Positions 11,278 through 23,764 of a stretch of 64,000 bases of DNA are shown piece by piece. Source of the DNA: Paragonimus westermani (taxonomy: Eukaryota; Platyhelminthes; Trematoda; Plagiorchiida; Troglotrematidae); the NCBI GenBank assembly GCA_008508345.1, contig QNGE01002401.1:27776-91775 (forward strand), in the 5' to 3' direction. The notes beneath the pieces were generated by a model. The model was not told where the DNA came from, made no database searches, and saw nothing but the letters and a program-made list of their open reading frames with translations. Numbering within the stretch: the stretch's first letter is position 1; every line of letters starts with the position of its first letter. Made by a program: the position numbers and the translations under genes.

Positions 11278-12592
11278 GTCAGTATCTACAGTTTTCAATG
11301 TTTACCTAATGTCCTCACAAATCAGGCTTTCTTCTGTTGTCCCGCTTTTTTGGAATGGTATATACTGTCTTATTTTTTGTTAAAATATGAATGTGGTTTG
11401 CAACCCAGCGCGAAGTGTTAGACTCTTCTCCATAGTTTGTTTTGACATAAAATAGGACGGGTATAACTGTGGTTTTCCCAGGTGATTTTTTAAACATTGT
11501 ACGCATTGTAAGCCATCAGGTTACCTCAGTGGTTTGTGATGTCAGTTGAATATTAAATAGTCGCGCGATGGAGCACAAGCTCTCCCTAATTACTGTACTA
11601 CCTTGACTTGATCGTCAGGCTTACGCATTACGTCCATCCGGGTAGCTATACTGAGGAAGGCTTCGATTTTGTCAAGAATAACCGTATCTGAAATGCCACA
11701 AAGTAGCGGTCAAATGAAAAGCAGTTACACTCAGGATTTTGTGCTTCACTGTCTGAAGGTGCCTATTTAGTGTGACTTGATCCTGTGAAAATACAACAGG
11801 ACTGTGTTAGTGGTTGTGACGCTTTTTTTAAAAAAAATAGAAGGGGTTTGGTAGTGTATTCTCTGCACTCTGTCCCCGCAACAGTTGACCGTGAACGTCG
11901 GTGTATTATCCAACACGGTTAAAGAACTGTCAATTCAAGTTTTTCGAAAATTGACGTAACTGTGAATACTTTTGCTGTGAATAGTGGTAATTAGGGTCAG
12001 CCGTAATTGTTTTGATCACTGCACCCTCTGGCTTGACCTACTCTTTACAATAAAGTGATTCGCAATCAGGTCGTTGGTTCCGCATAAGCAACCTCAAGAA
12101 AACTTCTGTTGCCTTATAGGTGAAACTTGGATTGGGGCTTCTCGGGCTATATTTCATCAACATATATTTCGAACAATTTCATCTCCAGAAGGGTGATTCC
12201 ATTTACCCATTACCACTTTCTAGTTTAATTCTGTTCCTCTAGATTTTCTGCTCCTTTTGCATCTTCGGTTGAGAACGGTTTTCTAAAGCCAACACAACTG
12301 GTTAAGTTAGGCATTTCTAACATTCGCACCGCGTGCCGATTACGCCAGAAAATTGGCTTGACGAGTACTGTCACAAGTTTAGAGCCTGATGTGAGCCCTT
12401 CCTGCGAGACACGAATCTACGATTCTGGTGCTGTTATTGACTTGAGTTCATCTCTTAAAGATTGTTGGCGAAAGTGATTCATACTTATCGTATCTGGAGC
12501 AGCCGAAGCTGAACCTGGTGGCCACGCTGGGGTTCGGATCGCACGGTTTCTCAAAACAGGATCCTAGCGAACAGTAGCCTGTTCGTTATCAG
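11278..12592. other. CCP110 intron, nothing recognised
   Basis: A homopolymer pair (T run then A run) lies at 11824-11838. No gene or transposon protein was recognised. Confidence 0.45.
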
Positions 12593-12715
12593 ACTCAGCA
12601 TTTCGATGAAAGTCTTATGATTTCAGTACATCAGCATACGACCCAACACTGTAGGTGCCACGATATGAATGCTTTTGAACACATCGACTTTCAGAAGCAC
12701 ACCAATTCCTCAGAT
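12593..12715 (+). CDS. CCP110: CCP110 candidate exon with HCRC motif
   Basis: A frame open from 12578 contains TTQHCRCHDMNAFEHIDFQK. An acceptor at tgttcgttatcag gives phase 0, and a fair donor (GAT|GTAATT) closes in phase 0 at 12715. The H-C-x-C pattern echoes the exons at 3374 and 22349. The frame stays open to 12842, so the 3' edge is uncertain. Confidence 0.42.
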
Positions 12716-13081
12716 GTAATTGTTCCATCAGTTGATCCGAATGCTGAACGTGACCGTCTTTCTCGTATAAGGAATGACGGAAGCTACTGCGGAGCCTGTT
12801 GGCTGTCCGAGCACAGTTCACCAACAACCCCGAAGAGCGGCTGAAAATATGTGCATCTCATGGCAGGGTCATCTTGAGTGACGCTTTAAGACAGGAAGAG
12901 GCATTGTGTTACCCGGAAATTGTCCCGTGCCTTTCAGCCGTGGTCACAGGTCGCTCATGTAGAAGTCAGTTACAGGTGGTGCTTCTCCGTTAGACTCTCG
13001 TACAGTTTCTAGAAGTGTCTGAACTTGGAGCATACTATTGTGCGTGTCCGTTCTGCTTTCTTATTTGTTCATACATATTAG

Positions 13082-13153
13082 ACTTGTAAGGACATGATAA
13101 TTAACCGAACTTCAGGCAAAAAGAGTGTAAACAACGTTTACATTATGGCATTG
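13082..13153 (+). CDS. CCP110: CCP110 candidate exon
   Basis: A 72-base stretch, phase 0/0, with a pyrimidine-rich acceptor (ttatttgttcatacatattag) and a perfect donor (TTG|GTGAGT). It encodes TCKDMIINRTSGKKSVNNVY and then IMAL. It sits just before a LINE insertion. Confidence 0.48.
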
Positions 13154-13303
13154 GTGAGTAAGTTACTGAGTTCAGGTCAAGTGGTTTAACCCAGCATACA
13201 CAGGGACCAAATCGTAGCAACCGTGGACGTTTCCTGTGAAGTGTTGTGTTCCGAGTAATCTGTGCGGTTGTAACGGAATTGGATCTTTGTCACATCGACA
13301 TCA

Positions 13304-14450
13304 TCATAACAGCCATGAGCCTGACCAGAAGGTACTGTGGCTGGGGCCGCGGCTCACCTCAACAATGACGTGGATAGAGGAACGCCATTGACTGCGACAC
13401 ATCGCCATCTCGGATAGCGTCTCTAACCAACGGTTTGAGTGATCACGAGGACCCCATCCAGGCAGGCGATGCCTGCCCACTTTGCTCACTGGAGCAGTCA
13501 AAGTCTTCATATTTCGTGACCACGTTGTTACTTGACCACCACGCGGTTTAACCCAATCGCTAGTACCCTCAGTATATAATGCTCGGTACGGTAAACGCTC
13601 AGCTGGCATACGGAGCACGTGACCCAACCATCGCAAGCTGTGCAACGTAACTACTTGACCAATTGATCGCGCATCCCGAACGTTCCGGANNNNNNNNNNN
13701 NNNNNNNNNNNNNNNNNNNNNNNNNNNNNNNNNNNNNNNNNNNNNNNNNNNNNNNNNNNNNNNNNNNNNNNNNNNNNNNNNNNNNNNNNNNNNNNNNNNN
13801 NNNNNNNNNNNNNNNNNNNNNNNNNNNNNNNNNNNNNNNNNNNNNNNNNNNNNNNNNNNNNNNNNNNNNNNNNNNNNNNNNNNNNNNNNNNNNNNNNNNN
13901 NNNNNNNNNNNNNNNNNNNNNNNNNNNNNNNNNNNNNNNNNNNNNNNNNNNNNNNNNNNNNNNNNNNNNNNNNNNNNNNNNNNNNNNNNNNNNNNNNNNN
14001 NNNNNNNNNNNNNNNNNNNNNNNNNNNNNNNNNNNGATTCACCTATTTCTCTGGTACTCCCCTGCGAAGGAGACAGCTCCAGAGAACGTTACGAGCAACT
14101 GAATCGAAAGCAGCCCTCAGGTCCAAAAACACCACGACCGTCGGCTGCCTATATGAACGCCGATGTTCCAAGATCCGTCGTAAGGTAAAAGTGTGATCAA
14201 CACCCCCCTGACCGGACCTGAATCCCACGTGTTCTTTGCGTATGACATTCTCTGGGCTTAGTGAGCCGACGTAACTTGAGGTCAGTGAGTAAGTTGGACG
14301 CAACAGGCCCCAAACTGATGCCTCTGTGGTTTTCACATAGAATATCGCGCTGTCGAAGATCTAGCCAAAACTGTGGATACGATATGTCTACGATAAACTC
14401 GTAATCGTTAAACGCACAGTCGTAGAAGACACACAATCTGCTCAACGTTT
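13304..14450 (-). mobile_element. CR1-like LINE fragment interrupted by assembly gap
   Basis: Minus-strand LINE. At 14043-14336 the reverse transcriptase is recognisable: FRSGQGGVDHTFTLRRILEH, then VVVFLDLRAAFDSVARNVLW, where the D of FLDL is the first catalytic aspartate. After the N gap the C-terminal part at 13304-13645 reads RWLGHVLRMPAERLPYRALY, then RGGQVTTW and RLPGWGPRDHSNRWLETLSE. The RT core including the YxDD box would lie in or next to the gap. The C-terminal half is open for 110 codons, so this copy may be younger than the others. Confidence 0.82.
13690..14035. other. Assembly gap (346 N)
   Basis: Run of unresolved bases inside the LINE. It probably reflects a collapsed or unassembled repeat; the real length may differ from the number of Ns. 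Confidence 0.99.
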
Positions 14451-14699
14451 TTTAACCGTTGAATCTACCATGGACATTGAAACCGGCAAGGTGTACCAAC
14501 CAGCCTCAAACCTGACGAAACACTGGAGAAATCAGTTTACGGAAATGAAACACACGTAGATCAACTCTTCAGCTTTCCCAGCAACCACACGGTGTGTCAT
14601 AAAAGCAGTTGCATTTGAACTGCGTGTTAAATGGGCTGCAACACATTGCAGTGCCGCATAGCTTCGAAGAAATGAGGAAAAGTACTTTTACTGATTATT

Positions 14700-14950
14700 T
14701 CTTTGCATCAGATACTCACGAAATTTTATCAGGCAGAGTTTGTTGAAGATGCAGAAGGATTCAAGTTCTGCGGAACCGTCAGTGAAACGAATTGTATTGC
14801 CATACACTCAAACCGTATCAGAAATGACCGCAAGACTTCTGAGACCACATGGCATCATACTAGCGCACAAACCACCGGCAACATTACGAAAAGAACTGTC
14901 AAAACCCGAAGGAAAACTGAAGTCCGCCGACAGAAGAAACGGATAGAAAT
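14700..14950 (+). mobile_element. Penelope-like element fragment (region before GIY-YIG)
   Basis: One frame (14740-14943) reads VLPYTQTVSEMTARLLRPHG and then AHKPPATLRKELSKPEGKLK, the conserved linker between the reverse transcriptase and GIY-YIG domains of Penelope-like elements. The frame breaks near 14945 and no following CxxC or YIG motif is found. Upstream RT is missing. It is a small dead fragment. Confidence 0.6.
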
Positions 14951-15949
14951 TACCAACACGAATTCGTGAACGCGCACTGACCATCAACGGACACGACCAA
15001 TTATCTTTGATTTCTGTCGACCAAGATCAGACTGGGACACACCAACCTGAGTACCACAGAAGTCCTTAAGCAAACACTAGACACGTAAGATAATTTTTCG
15101 TGGCGTGGTACTGATCAGCGGGCCAATAAACAAACACATTGGCCTGGACAATATCCATAGCCAATGTGAAACAGGGACTGGGTGAGATACAAACGCCGTC
15201 AAGCTCAAATTCGAGCAAACGGGTCGGACAAATGATCAGAACGGGACAATGGATAATCAATCGGATCGAATTCCAAAAACAAAGTAGTAACTCACTCATT
15301 CAGAAGACAAGGATCAATCAAAAATATTCGGGGTGCAAGTTCATCAGCAACAAAAAGCAGCCCATGAGACTTCAGATCAAAAGTTCAAAAGGTTTAGGAA
15401 ATAGCCAATCGGGCCTCAGGCCAAAGTTCAAATCCAACGAAAACAGCCGGTGGTTATTTAGGTTGAAGGTCAAAACAACTGTTTATTCAGAATTTAGGTC
15501 AGAAAGTTGACTCACTCTGGTATATAAATGCAGGAGTCTATCAACTTCACCGAACCCCACGCTGGAACGTCAACGCAATTATGGTGTCACCTTGTTTGGT
15601 GATGCAACGTTTGCAATCTAACTGCTACGCTCGGCGGACGGGACTTGAATGGCCAGCTGTTGCATTACAGACGGCCCTCCGTCGAAATCAGTGGTGACCC
15701 TGGAGCTTAGGTTATTGAGGTGTAACCAGGCTCGCTGTCCAGATCTGTTTTCCCCTCGTTTCAGGGACGGTGGGGAGAAGTCGATGTTAGAATTGACAAA
15801 ACTTTTGAACGATATAAAAAACTGAGGGGATGCTTTGTAATTGGTCGTAGCCAACACCAGTTCCCACTTTCATAATGCGGGCCCGAAACCTATGCAACAA
15901 CTTCCATGGTATAAGCTTATTGTCCTAATGCCTTACTGGTCTTATATTC
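14951..15949. other. Unassigned intronic DNA with promoter-like TATA box
   Basis: No protein was recognised. At about 15521-15530 GGTATATAAATGC looks like a TATA box, followed by a short pyrimidine-poor leader, as in LTR or Penelope terminal repeats. It could be the remains of a terminal repeat of one of the neighbouring elements, but no second copy was found. Confidence 0.3.
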
Positions 15950-16175
15950 CATCAGTTAACTGAACCCATGGACGGTCTGATATGCGAAGAATAGCAGGCT
16001 TTCGTCACGTTCATAGGTTCATTGACCGAATTTTACCCTTTGACGAATCGTGGACTACCGGCACTCTCACAAACAGCCGATCAGCATAGCTTTCTTGGAT
16101 CTAGAGGCTGCCTTTGACTCGACTGTTGGTAACATTCTCTGGAACTAACTGCGTGGAAAAGGAATTTCAAAGAAA
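15950..16175 (+). mobile_element. LINE reverse transcriptase fragment
   Basis: Around 16081-16170 this strand reads ISIAFLDLEAAFDSTVGNIL and then LRGKGISKK, equivalent to the FLDLRAAFDSVARNVLW block of the LINE at 13.3-14.4 kb. An in-frame stop follows NILWN. The match ends abruptly near 16175, where the minus-strand Penelope element begins, so the Penelope copy or a deletion truncates it. Confidence 0.65.
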
Positions 16176-18652
16176 TGTTTCAAGTGGCTGTGAAATAGTT
16201 GGCCAAGGGAGATGTAGGGTTTGCACGAACTGTTTTTGGGCACACATACAGGGGTTGTAGAGTCTGATGGCAATAGCCTCCGCCGTTGATAACAGTCGCA
16301 ACCTGATAGCTCTGGAGTGGGATTGACAAACCTTGTAGATAACTCGGAAGGCTTCATCTGGATCAGTTTGGTGACCTGTGTCAATTAAGTGGGAACCGAT
16401 TGCACTGGCAATGGGCTTTATCGAACCGTTGCGAAACCATTTCGGAAGGTGTTCACGAATCCTTTCCGATAGCCGTCTTGTGGTTCTCCCAACTTAACCT
16501 GCTTGACAACAGCAGATGAGATGATAAACACAAGAAGGACGAGGAAAACATAGGCAAACTATCTTTGAGGTGTGGCACCAGTACCGGGCAGATATTGAAC
16601 AATAAGATAACCCGTGCTGCTGGATAGGCCACTGCATTGCACACTCGGCGAGTGACAATTTCACTGGTAGCTTCACCCTTGTATGATAGAGTGATAAATA
16701 TGTTTTTTTTATCCACCGTCTGGACAGTTTCATGCCTCACTTTTGGTTGCATGTTTCTGTCCAGGAATCGCTGAGGAAATCCGTTTGGACTTTGCACATC
16801 TCGAACGTGCTGGAGTTCATTAGATAAGGTGTCTGGCGCGCATATTCTTTGCGCTCTGTTTGTTAAGCAACAAACGAAATTTCGCTCTTACTTCAACGGA
16901 ACAAAGCTGCAAAAGTGTGTGTACTGGCCAGTCCACGTTTTTTTCCTATGAACTGACCTTCGAATTGATCCGTCAGTTCTACGAAGCATAGTGACATCTA
17001 AAAACGATAGTTGCTTGTTCGTCTCTAATTCAGTAGTGAACGCGATGTTGGGGTGTGCACGATTGAAATCAGCTAATAGATACCGTATATCGTCCTTAAC
17101 GTTTATTAGGCAAAATATTTCGTCTACGTAGCATCTATAGAGACAGCAATTATCGACGACGTGACTTAGTTCATTGGTCTCTAGTTTGGTCATGAATATA
17201 TCTGCGAGCAATGGGCCTAACGGGGAGCCCATTGCTACGCCATCACATTGCCTATAGAGGTTTCCATTGGATTGAACGTTTGAAGTACAGAATAGTGATA
17301 GCTCTTTTAATTTCGCGATGTGAATTTCGACGTTGAGTTGCCTGTTCACAATGTAAGCGCACAGATAATCAATAGTTCCTCTTAACGGCACGTTTGTGAA
17401 TAACGAGGTTACGTCTGAGGAAACCATTTTGTTACTCTTGATATTCAATGAATCAACCGCATCCACGAGGTCAAAAGTATCCTTTAAACTGACTGGGGTC
17501 AGTTGTGCTTCGATTGGTTCCAGTAGCTCCATAAGCCACTGGGCTAAAGCCTGATAAGGAGAATTGTACATGTCGAGAATCGGTCTTAAGGGCACTCCAT
17601 CTTTGTGAACTTTAGGGGGACCATAAAGGCGTGGGATGACCGTCCCTGTTGGTCTGATGCGCACAAAGGTGCGTGCGTCAGTCAAACCAGATTGTTTCAT
17701 ATCACGGAGTAATTTGGTTAGTTTCTGCTCTATAGCTATTGTTCTATCCTTATCATTTTTCGTCTTAGTAAACTTTAATCTGTTGGACAATACAGCTGAC
17801 ATTTTTTCCACGTAATCGGTTTTATCCAATAGAACGATGCCGGAACCTTTATCTGGTCTCGTTAATAGTACGTTTGTATTAGCTCGTAACCCTTTTACAG
17901 CGTCCAAATGTTCCTGTTTTAATAGACTGCAATTCGGTACCTTGCTATTCACGAATGTATTAACGATAGTAGACTTGCAGTGTTCCGCGTTAAATTCTGA
18001 AGATGGAACGAGTTCACCCAGTTGTTGGTGCAGGTTTTCAAACTGAACTTCAGTGTCTAGTCGGTTACATTTCGATTTCGGACAGCAAAATTTGCGGCCT
18101 AGCGATAGCACTTCTAACATCGTTCGATTCAAAATGACAGACGAATAATTGTAAACGTACCGTTGTGGGTCGTTGGGAAACTGAGCTTGTAGTTTGACGG
18201 GGTTCAATCCAGTAATCAACTTAGTTTTCTTCTTCTCCACTCGCCGTTGTACTTCCGACTGTAAATACTGCTCAAACAAGTCCATCTCCTCTTCCGGGAG
18301 TGATTCGACAGCACCCAGACGTTGAGACTGATTACGGGTTAATTCGTCGATCTTTGCTAGACACGGGTCTCTTTCGTTCCTGGCATGACGCTGAAGGGAC
18401 TTGATAGTAGGTTGTATGTTGCAACGACGTCAATCTTTTAGGATTCCAGTAACTACTGCGTTTGTGCGATGAGAGGTTTTGGATGACCGTCTCGATGGTG
18501 TTTGCCAGAAGTGTCTGTTTTTCTGCCTTCTCGTTCAGTTTTGCCATGAACAACATTCTGGAAGATAAGCTCCAGAACTTCGTTGAGTTTGATATCGGGT
18601 TTCTTTCAGGGACTAAATTGACTGATATTGACTTGATTAGCACCTCTTCCAA
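16176..18652 (-). mobile_element. Penelope-like retroelement, nearly complete but inactivated
   Basis: Minus-strand element holding an N-terminal segment (18332-18652), a 465-codon reverse transcriptase frame (16888-18285) and a GIY-YIG endonuclease region (16176-16800). The RT shows RPDKGSGIVLLDKTDYVEKM, RLYGPPKVHKDGVPLRPILD, SSDVTSLFTNVPLRGTIDYL, GVAMGSPLGPLLADIF and a YVDE box where many elements have YVDD. Downstream the frame is broken by a stop after SFVPLK, by at least one frameshift near 16500-16730, and by a TAA exactly where the tyrosine of the YVGRT endonuclease motif is expected (about 16497). The rest of the endonuclease (RRLSERIREHLPKWF) is readable. It lies in a CCP110 intron, antisense to the gene. 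Confidence 0.85.
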
Positions 18653-18699
18653 AAATATGCAAACCCTGCGGAAGGAGGTGACTTACCCGGCTGGTTAAT

Positions 18700-19550
18700 G
18701 CAAAATGCGCTTCGCACATTCAAAGTGCAAAGCGCTGCTTCAAAACTGGGACATACTCACTTACAAGTTCTTCATTGTAGGCAGTTCATTTGTGATTATA
18801 GTTAGTTTCATATACCTAGGTGTCAATGTCTCGTCAGTTCGTGATGGTGCTGATGAACTAACATCGAGAATAACGAGGGCACTTGTGATATTTGCCATAT
18901 CACATCATCCGCAGCTTCAGACAAACGTCCGGTTGTCGTCGAAAAAAGAGTGTATAGTGCTTGCATCCGTTCCGTCTTGCTTTGTGTTACAGGAACGTGC
19001 CTTGTTCCCGATTAAGCTGTCAGCAGACTTGCTGTTTCCAGCCATCATTGTTTCCGCCGGTTAGTCCATATCCAATAAGGTGACCGCGTGTACAACGCTG
19101 TCATTCACCGGCGCGTATTCCTAAATGCTGCGGATGCACAGTTGACCAACTAATCACATTGGGATGGTTGGGTCATGTGCTTCGCATACTAGCTAAGTTT
19201 TTATCACTCTGAGGATTATGTAATGAGATCACAGGCCATTGGGCAAAACTTCATAGTGGTCAAGCAACGATGTGGTCGTGGAATATGGAGACTGTGGCTG
19301 TTCTGTAAGATAGAGGGGTAGGTGTTGCTTGTCTGGCTAAGGTCCTGGCGATCACTCATAGAGTTTGCTAAAAATGTTGTTCGATGGCGCAAAGCGCTGC
19401 AGCCAACGGCCTGCCCACATTCAAAACATCACATTCTTTCGTTCAGCTGTTTTATCTTTTTTCAAATGCTTTCCAACAGTTTTTCTCTTTGATTAATCCA
19501 TATGACTGTTGAAGTGAGCGGCGGCCCGAGCCACAGTACCGTTATGAACG
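18700..19550 (+). mobile_element. LINE 3' fragment
   Basis: The plus strand reads MRFAHSKCKALLQNW and FIYLGVNVSSVRDGADELTS, the RT palm-to-thumb region of the local LINE family. LGWLGHVLR-like and TMWSWNMETV motifs follow at 19140-19320. The 3' tail (about 19430-19550, ending in GAAGTGAGCGGCGGCCCGAG) resembles the tails at 31345-31460 and 34415-34515. Frameshifts are numerous. Confidence 0.65.
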
Positions 19551-22348
19551 ACAAGGTGACTATCAGCTTTCTCTGCAAAAGTCTTTAACACTCGTATATC
19601 GGGGACTTATCTAGCTAATGGATATACGTAGATAGTCGATGCGCTATTGGATTCGTTTTTTTGTTGGAGTCACCGATCTTCCAACAGTTGGCTGTACCAT
19701 CGGCAGAGATTGTTCAACGTATATAGAATCTGTTGACATCTCTAATGTGTGCGTTCTTAGAGTCCCTTTCCAGAAAATATACTTTTTCTAACTTCACGGT
19801 TGCTTATCTGTGGACTATCTGATGACAATTTATGCATCCCACTGTCGGCAGCCACATTTTGTCTCCGTACTATAACGCAGGTCTTATAGTTGGGTCTCAC
19901 TGGTTGCTCTTCCGGAACTGATCCCTAAAATACAGGACTAGCTCACTTCACGCGCATCCGCTGTTGCAGCTTGCTAAGTACACGAACCGGTCAGTAATCC
20001 CCAAAAGCTTCGTTACCTACCGCCGGACTTACGTGAACATTCTTGAACCTTGCCGATTCTGCTGCTGGATCTTTCAAACCGTTTTCCCTAGAGCTGAACT
20101 GTGACACCATTAATTTTTTCTTCCTGCCGTCCGTATGACAAGCTTGCCGTCAGTTTGTTCCGTGTAGATGCGTATGTATGTTAACCATATTGGTGAGAGT
20201 GGTTCTCATTAGAACCGTGGTCTCTGCTGTTCGACTAAATAGAACACTTTGAAATGTTCCATTTCTGTCGTTTCAGCAGTTGTGTAGCAGCGTTGAATTA
20301 GAGTTTAATCTGCTCATAGTGGAGTGAATTTTAGGGTTTGACTCGCTCATCTCAATGACACACTGGGCTTGACAAGAAAGCCCGCTGCTCTCACTGTCAG
20401 TGACTTTCACACCTGTCACACTAATTGCCGTCCCTGAACGCTTGAAAATGTTCCTTGTTCTAGTTCGCTATCACTGAACTTGCGGCCCAAACCTTTCCGC
20501 TAAGGACATTAGTCAGGATCCACAATCATTCTCCCGCTTATCCTTGAGTGTCCTGCTTCTATTTCGGCCCACATGTCTAATGTGTCTGATGATTGTATGA
20601 AAGTTAGACTTAGTTATCAATCGCTTGTACAGTGCTGTCGCTGTTGCTTAGTTTACATGCTAGGGAATTTTGATCAGGTGTCCGGTCAATTTTTATAAAA
20701 TCCAAAAACTGAGGGTGTGTATTGTGATAAATGCGAATTTATGTCTCAATTTCTTCACCCACATTCAAGTACGGAAATGTAGAGATGATACAACGGCGAT
20801 AGTGTTGTTTTTCCCATTGGTGATCTTCATTTATCTCTAGTTGTTCAGAGCAGTACGATATACACGGGATGACGCTTTTAGTCACTTTTGAACGTGTTAC
20901 TCCGTCTTCTGACGTTTACTCGAAAAGTATTCAGGAGAAAGGAAAGTTTTACTGTGAAACGGAATGGTTAGCTCAACGTAGTAAACAGCGTATGATGATC
21001 GATGCTGCTAGGTGTCACTCTGTCATTTTCGACTCTCGAAATCAATGGGCGTGTGTGTCACTCCCACATGTTCACCAACGCCTTCTCTTGTAAGAGGTTT
21101 CAATCTTATATAGTCTGTCGTTGCAGTTTAGGAAGGTCGCATCTCTTGTACCGACAGGCAAAAGAGTGGTGCTTTCGCGCTGCCCATTTGTCGACCCATT
21201 CTTGCTTGTGCTTTCAAGTTTGTTCGTGGACTTAATTGTGACAACTTCTGCGCATCTGTGCGTCATATCACTTGAACTAGGAAACCATCGGCGCGTTCCT
21301 AATCGATTTCAAGTGGCAGACCTACTGGCGAACTCTCCCGATGCTTAAAAGTTTGCAAACAACTTTGGCGGATCCTGCGTACACTTTCCAACGATCTTAC
21401 TTGAAAAGGTCAGCGTGTCAGGAGTCTAAATTTGATTGGTACTCAAATATCTCATGTCTCTCTAGAGACGGGACGACTGGGCCGAAGTGACGAGTTTCTA
21501 GGAATTTGTTTGGTCTACCCAGCCGCTTTTCGTTGACTGATTTCTCTAGGATGGGACATGGTTCCACCAAAACTAGGCGGCAAGCAGATCGATTGTTTAC
21601 CACCAAGAATGATGCGAATTCAGCTGTCACTGAGTAGCTTGTGACCATCTTCTGGCATTTAACAAGTGTTTTGTTGGTCGATTATATACCAAATTAAGCT
21701 ACCCTTCCTACACTGGTGTGCAGGATTGATGGACCAGCTACCTGAGTTCCTCAAGAGGCATCGCCGGTATTGTGCTTATACCCGACGACACCCGGGACCA
21801 GGTTTCTCTGATTTAGTGGAACACCGTCTAGGCCTGTGACTTTGAACCACTAAGCGACCTGCTGTGTTCTCCAAGTTCCCCCGATCTTTTTTGACTCTTA
21901 ATGAAGGCATTGGCTAGGAATACACTCGATAAAAATACGATGCTCTTAAATTTGCTTCTGAAGAACAGTTTTGATTCCGAGGAGAAAACGTTTTTTTTAC
22001 AGGAATTCGGATACTTCAGATCAGATAGACTAGTTGCATTAATGTAAACGATGGATTATCTTAAAATTTTCTAACTTCTCTCTTGTCACACTATGGTCGA
22101 TCTCGCACTTCTTGACTGCTCCCTGTACGTTCTTTCTTTCTAGATGGTCTTCTGGTTTTAATCGTTTATTGTGAGTATTGTCATTCACATTCCTCATTAC
22201 TTTTCCCCCTTGAGTAACTTGATTAGCACCCGTTCGGACAGCGCATCACAATTGATGTCTTGCATGACGTTTTATATGTCACATCTGCTAAACCGTCGTT
22301 GAGGTTTGTGGGTGGTATCGTCATGTCTTTTGGTTTTATTTACACTAG
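19551..22348. other. CCP110 intron, nothing secure
   Basis: An open stretch of 75 codons at 20869-21093 ends near a donor-like CTT|GTAAGA, but the phase does not fit and no domain is recognised. A phase-0 micro-exon candidate near 20160-20198 (FVPCRCVCMLTIL, donor GTGAGA) has a weak acceptor. Neither is called. Confidence 0.35.
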
Positions 22349-22441
22349 AACGGGAAGGAAGAACGTGTTGTAACCGAACATTTTTGCCCTTGCGGTGATC
22401 AGATGCACTGCCCACTCAGTCCTACAAAACAGCAGTGTTTG
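22349..22441 (+). CDS. CCP110: CCP110 exon with HFCPCGD motif
   Basis: A 93-base exon, phase 0/0. Acceptor tttatttacactag, donor TTG|GTAAGC. It encodes NGKEERVVTEHFCPCGDQMH and then CPLSPTKQQCL. Four cysteines and two histidines in 31 residues are unusual for CP110. The H-x-C-x-C element resembles the exons at 3374 and 12593. Confidence 0.68.
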
Positions 22442-22639
22442 GTAAGCACTCAGCTCTGTTTGATCATGTGTCATTTTATTCGAATTTTCTGATTTCCTTT
22501 TTGTTCCATTTTCACGTCATTGTCATCTACGTTGGGTTTCATTGTTAAACGCTGATATATATGTATATGCGTACAATGAAGTGGCGTATGTGCCACAACA
22601 AAAGAAGGAAGGTTGTTGACTAAGTAAGATTTGGTGAAA

Positions 22640-23470
22640 AGGAAAAACTTCAGCTTAAGTCACTGAGATATTTTCAACAAGTTCGTCGTTGATTTTAACT
22701 ACTCGCAATGTCGCACAGCGTCCTGAACCAAAGTTATATTTTCTTGCGCTCTCAGCCAGGATGTCGGGATTGGTCTACTGAATTGGGCTTGGATGCTTGT
22801 CCTTTGATACCCTGAACTCAAGTTATACTTTGTTTGTCAGATTGCCCCATCCGGCTGAACCCAGTACTCACAAACAAGGCGCAGTATGACAAGCAGTAAG
22901 CTGTCATTCGCAACATATGTCCAAGCCAGTGAAGTCCGTGGGGCCAGATTAGCCTGTTCTGTGGTTACCAGAGTCTATCCATCCAGAGAGGCATATTGGT
23001 GCACTTTACCGTTGTTGACATGGTGTTCGCGTCACTCGCCGCCTATGCCTGAGAATAACAGATGATCGAAAATGGACGCTGTTTTAGAATGATCCGCTTG
23101 ATTTTATCACATTTCACAGTGCGATAATAAGCGCTCGTGTAGTGACATCATACACTTAGCGCTTTACAGGAAGACTAAGATTATGCCGGTGCCTTAATGT
23201 CATCATTTTAGTCATTTTCAACTTCGATGGTATCCACCTCAGGGCTGCGTAGACAGTCTACCAATTTTGGTTCAATCTGTCCGGTGTGAGTGATCTTGGA
23301 TGGAGCTAGAAATACTAAGAATGTTAATGGTTTCAGGCGGATTTATAAAATCAGCTCAACATTTGACAAGCAGTTCGTTAGCGACTCATTGGTTATGCTG
23401 TTGTGTGACCTTGCAGGTTGGCTGTATGCTTCTTACACGTTTCTAGCCGAATGATTAAATCTCGCTCTGT
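22640..23470. other. Probable decayed repeat, unassigned
   Basis: This stretch has a more GC-rich, LINE-like texture than the flanking intron, but I could not read a protein motif on either strand. No exon signals fit the CCP110 phase. Confidence 0.25.
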
Positions 23471-23722
23471 GGCCTGTGCTTCCTGGTTTTCAATCGCTGG
23501 TGACGAATGTTATTGATCTCTTGACGCATATTTGTTAACCTTAGGTAACTCAATTGAACCACCTGCTTAAAAGAAATTTGTTTGGAAGCTAAACGTCTCT
23601 GACAAACATTATTACCGACGGCTCACAGGTTCTCGCCTTATGAGTCATCACTTATCCTCGTGCATATTCATACTTGTCTTAAGACTGTTTTTCATGTCAG
23701 AAGATAGCGTATGAGTACTCGC

Positions 23723-23725
<3 letters not shown>

Positions 23726-23762
<37 letters not shown>
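23726..23762. repeat. (TA)n microsatellite, about 18 units
   Basis: Uninterrupted TA dinucleotide run seen directly in the sequence, in a CCP110 intron. Length polymorphism is expected. Confidence 0.98.

Positions 23763-23764
<2 letters not shown>

Noticed and set aside
13599..14196. Open frames spanning the N run
   Set aside because: They are artefacts of translating unresolved bases.
20869..21093. 75-codon open stretch ending near a donor
   Set aside because: Donor phase does not agree with the neighbouring phase-0 exons and no domain is visible.
23726..23762. Considered as part of a CRISPR or satellite array
   Set aside because: It is a simple TA microsatellite without unique spacers.
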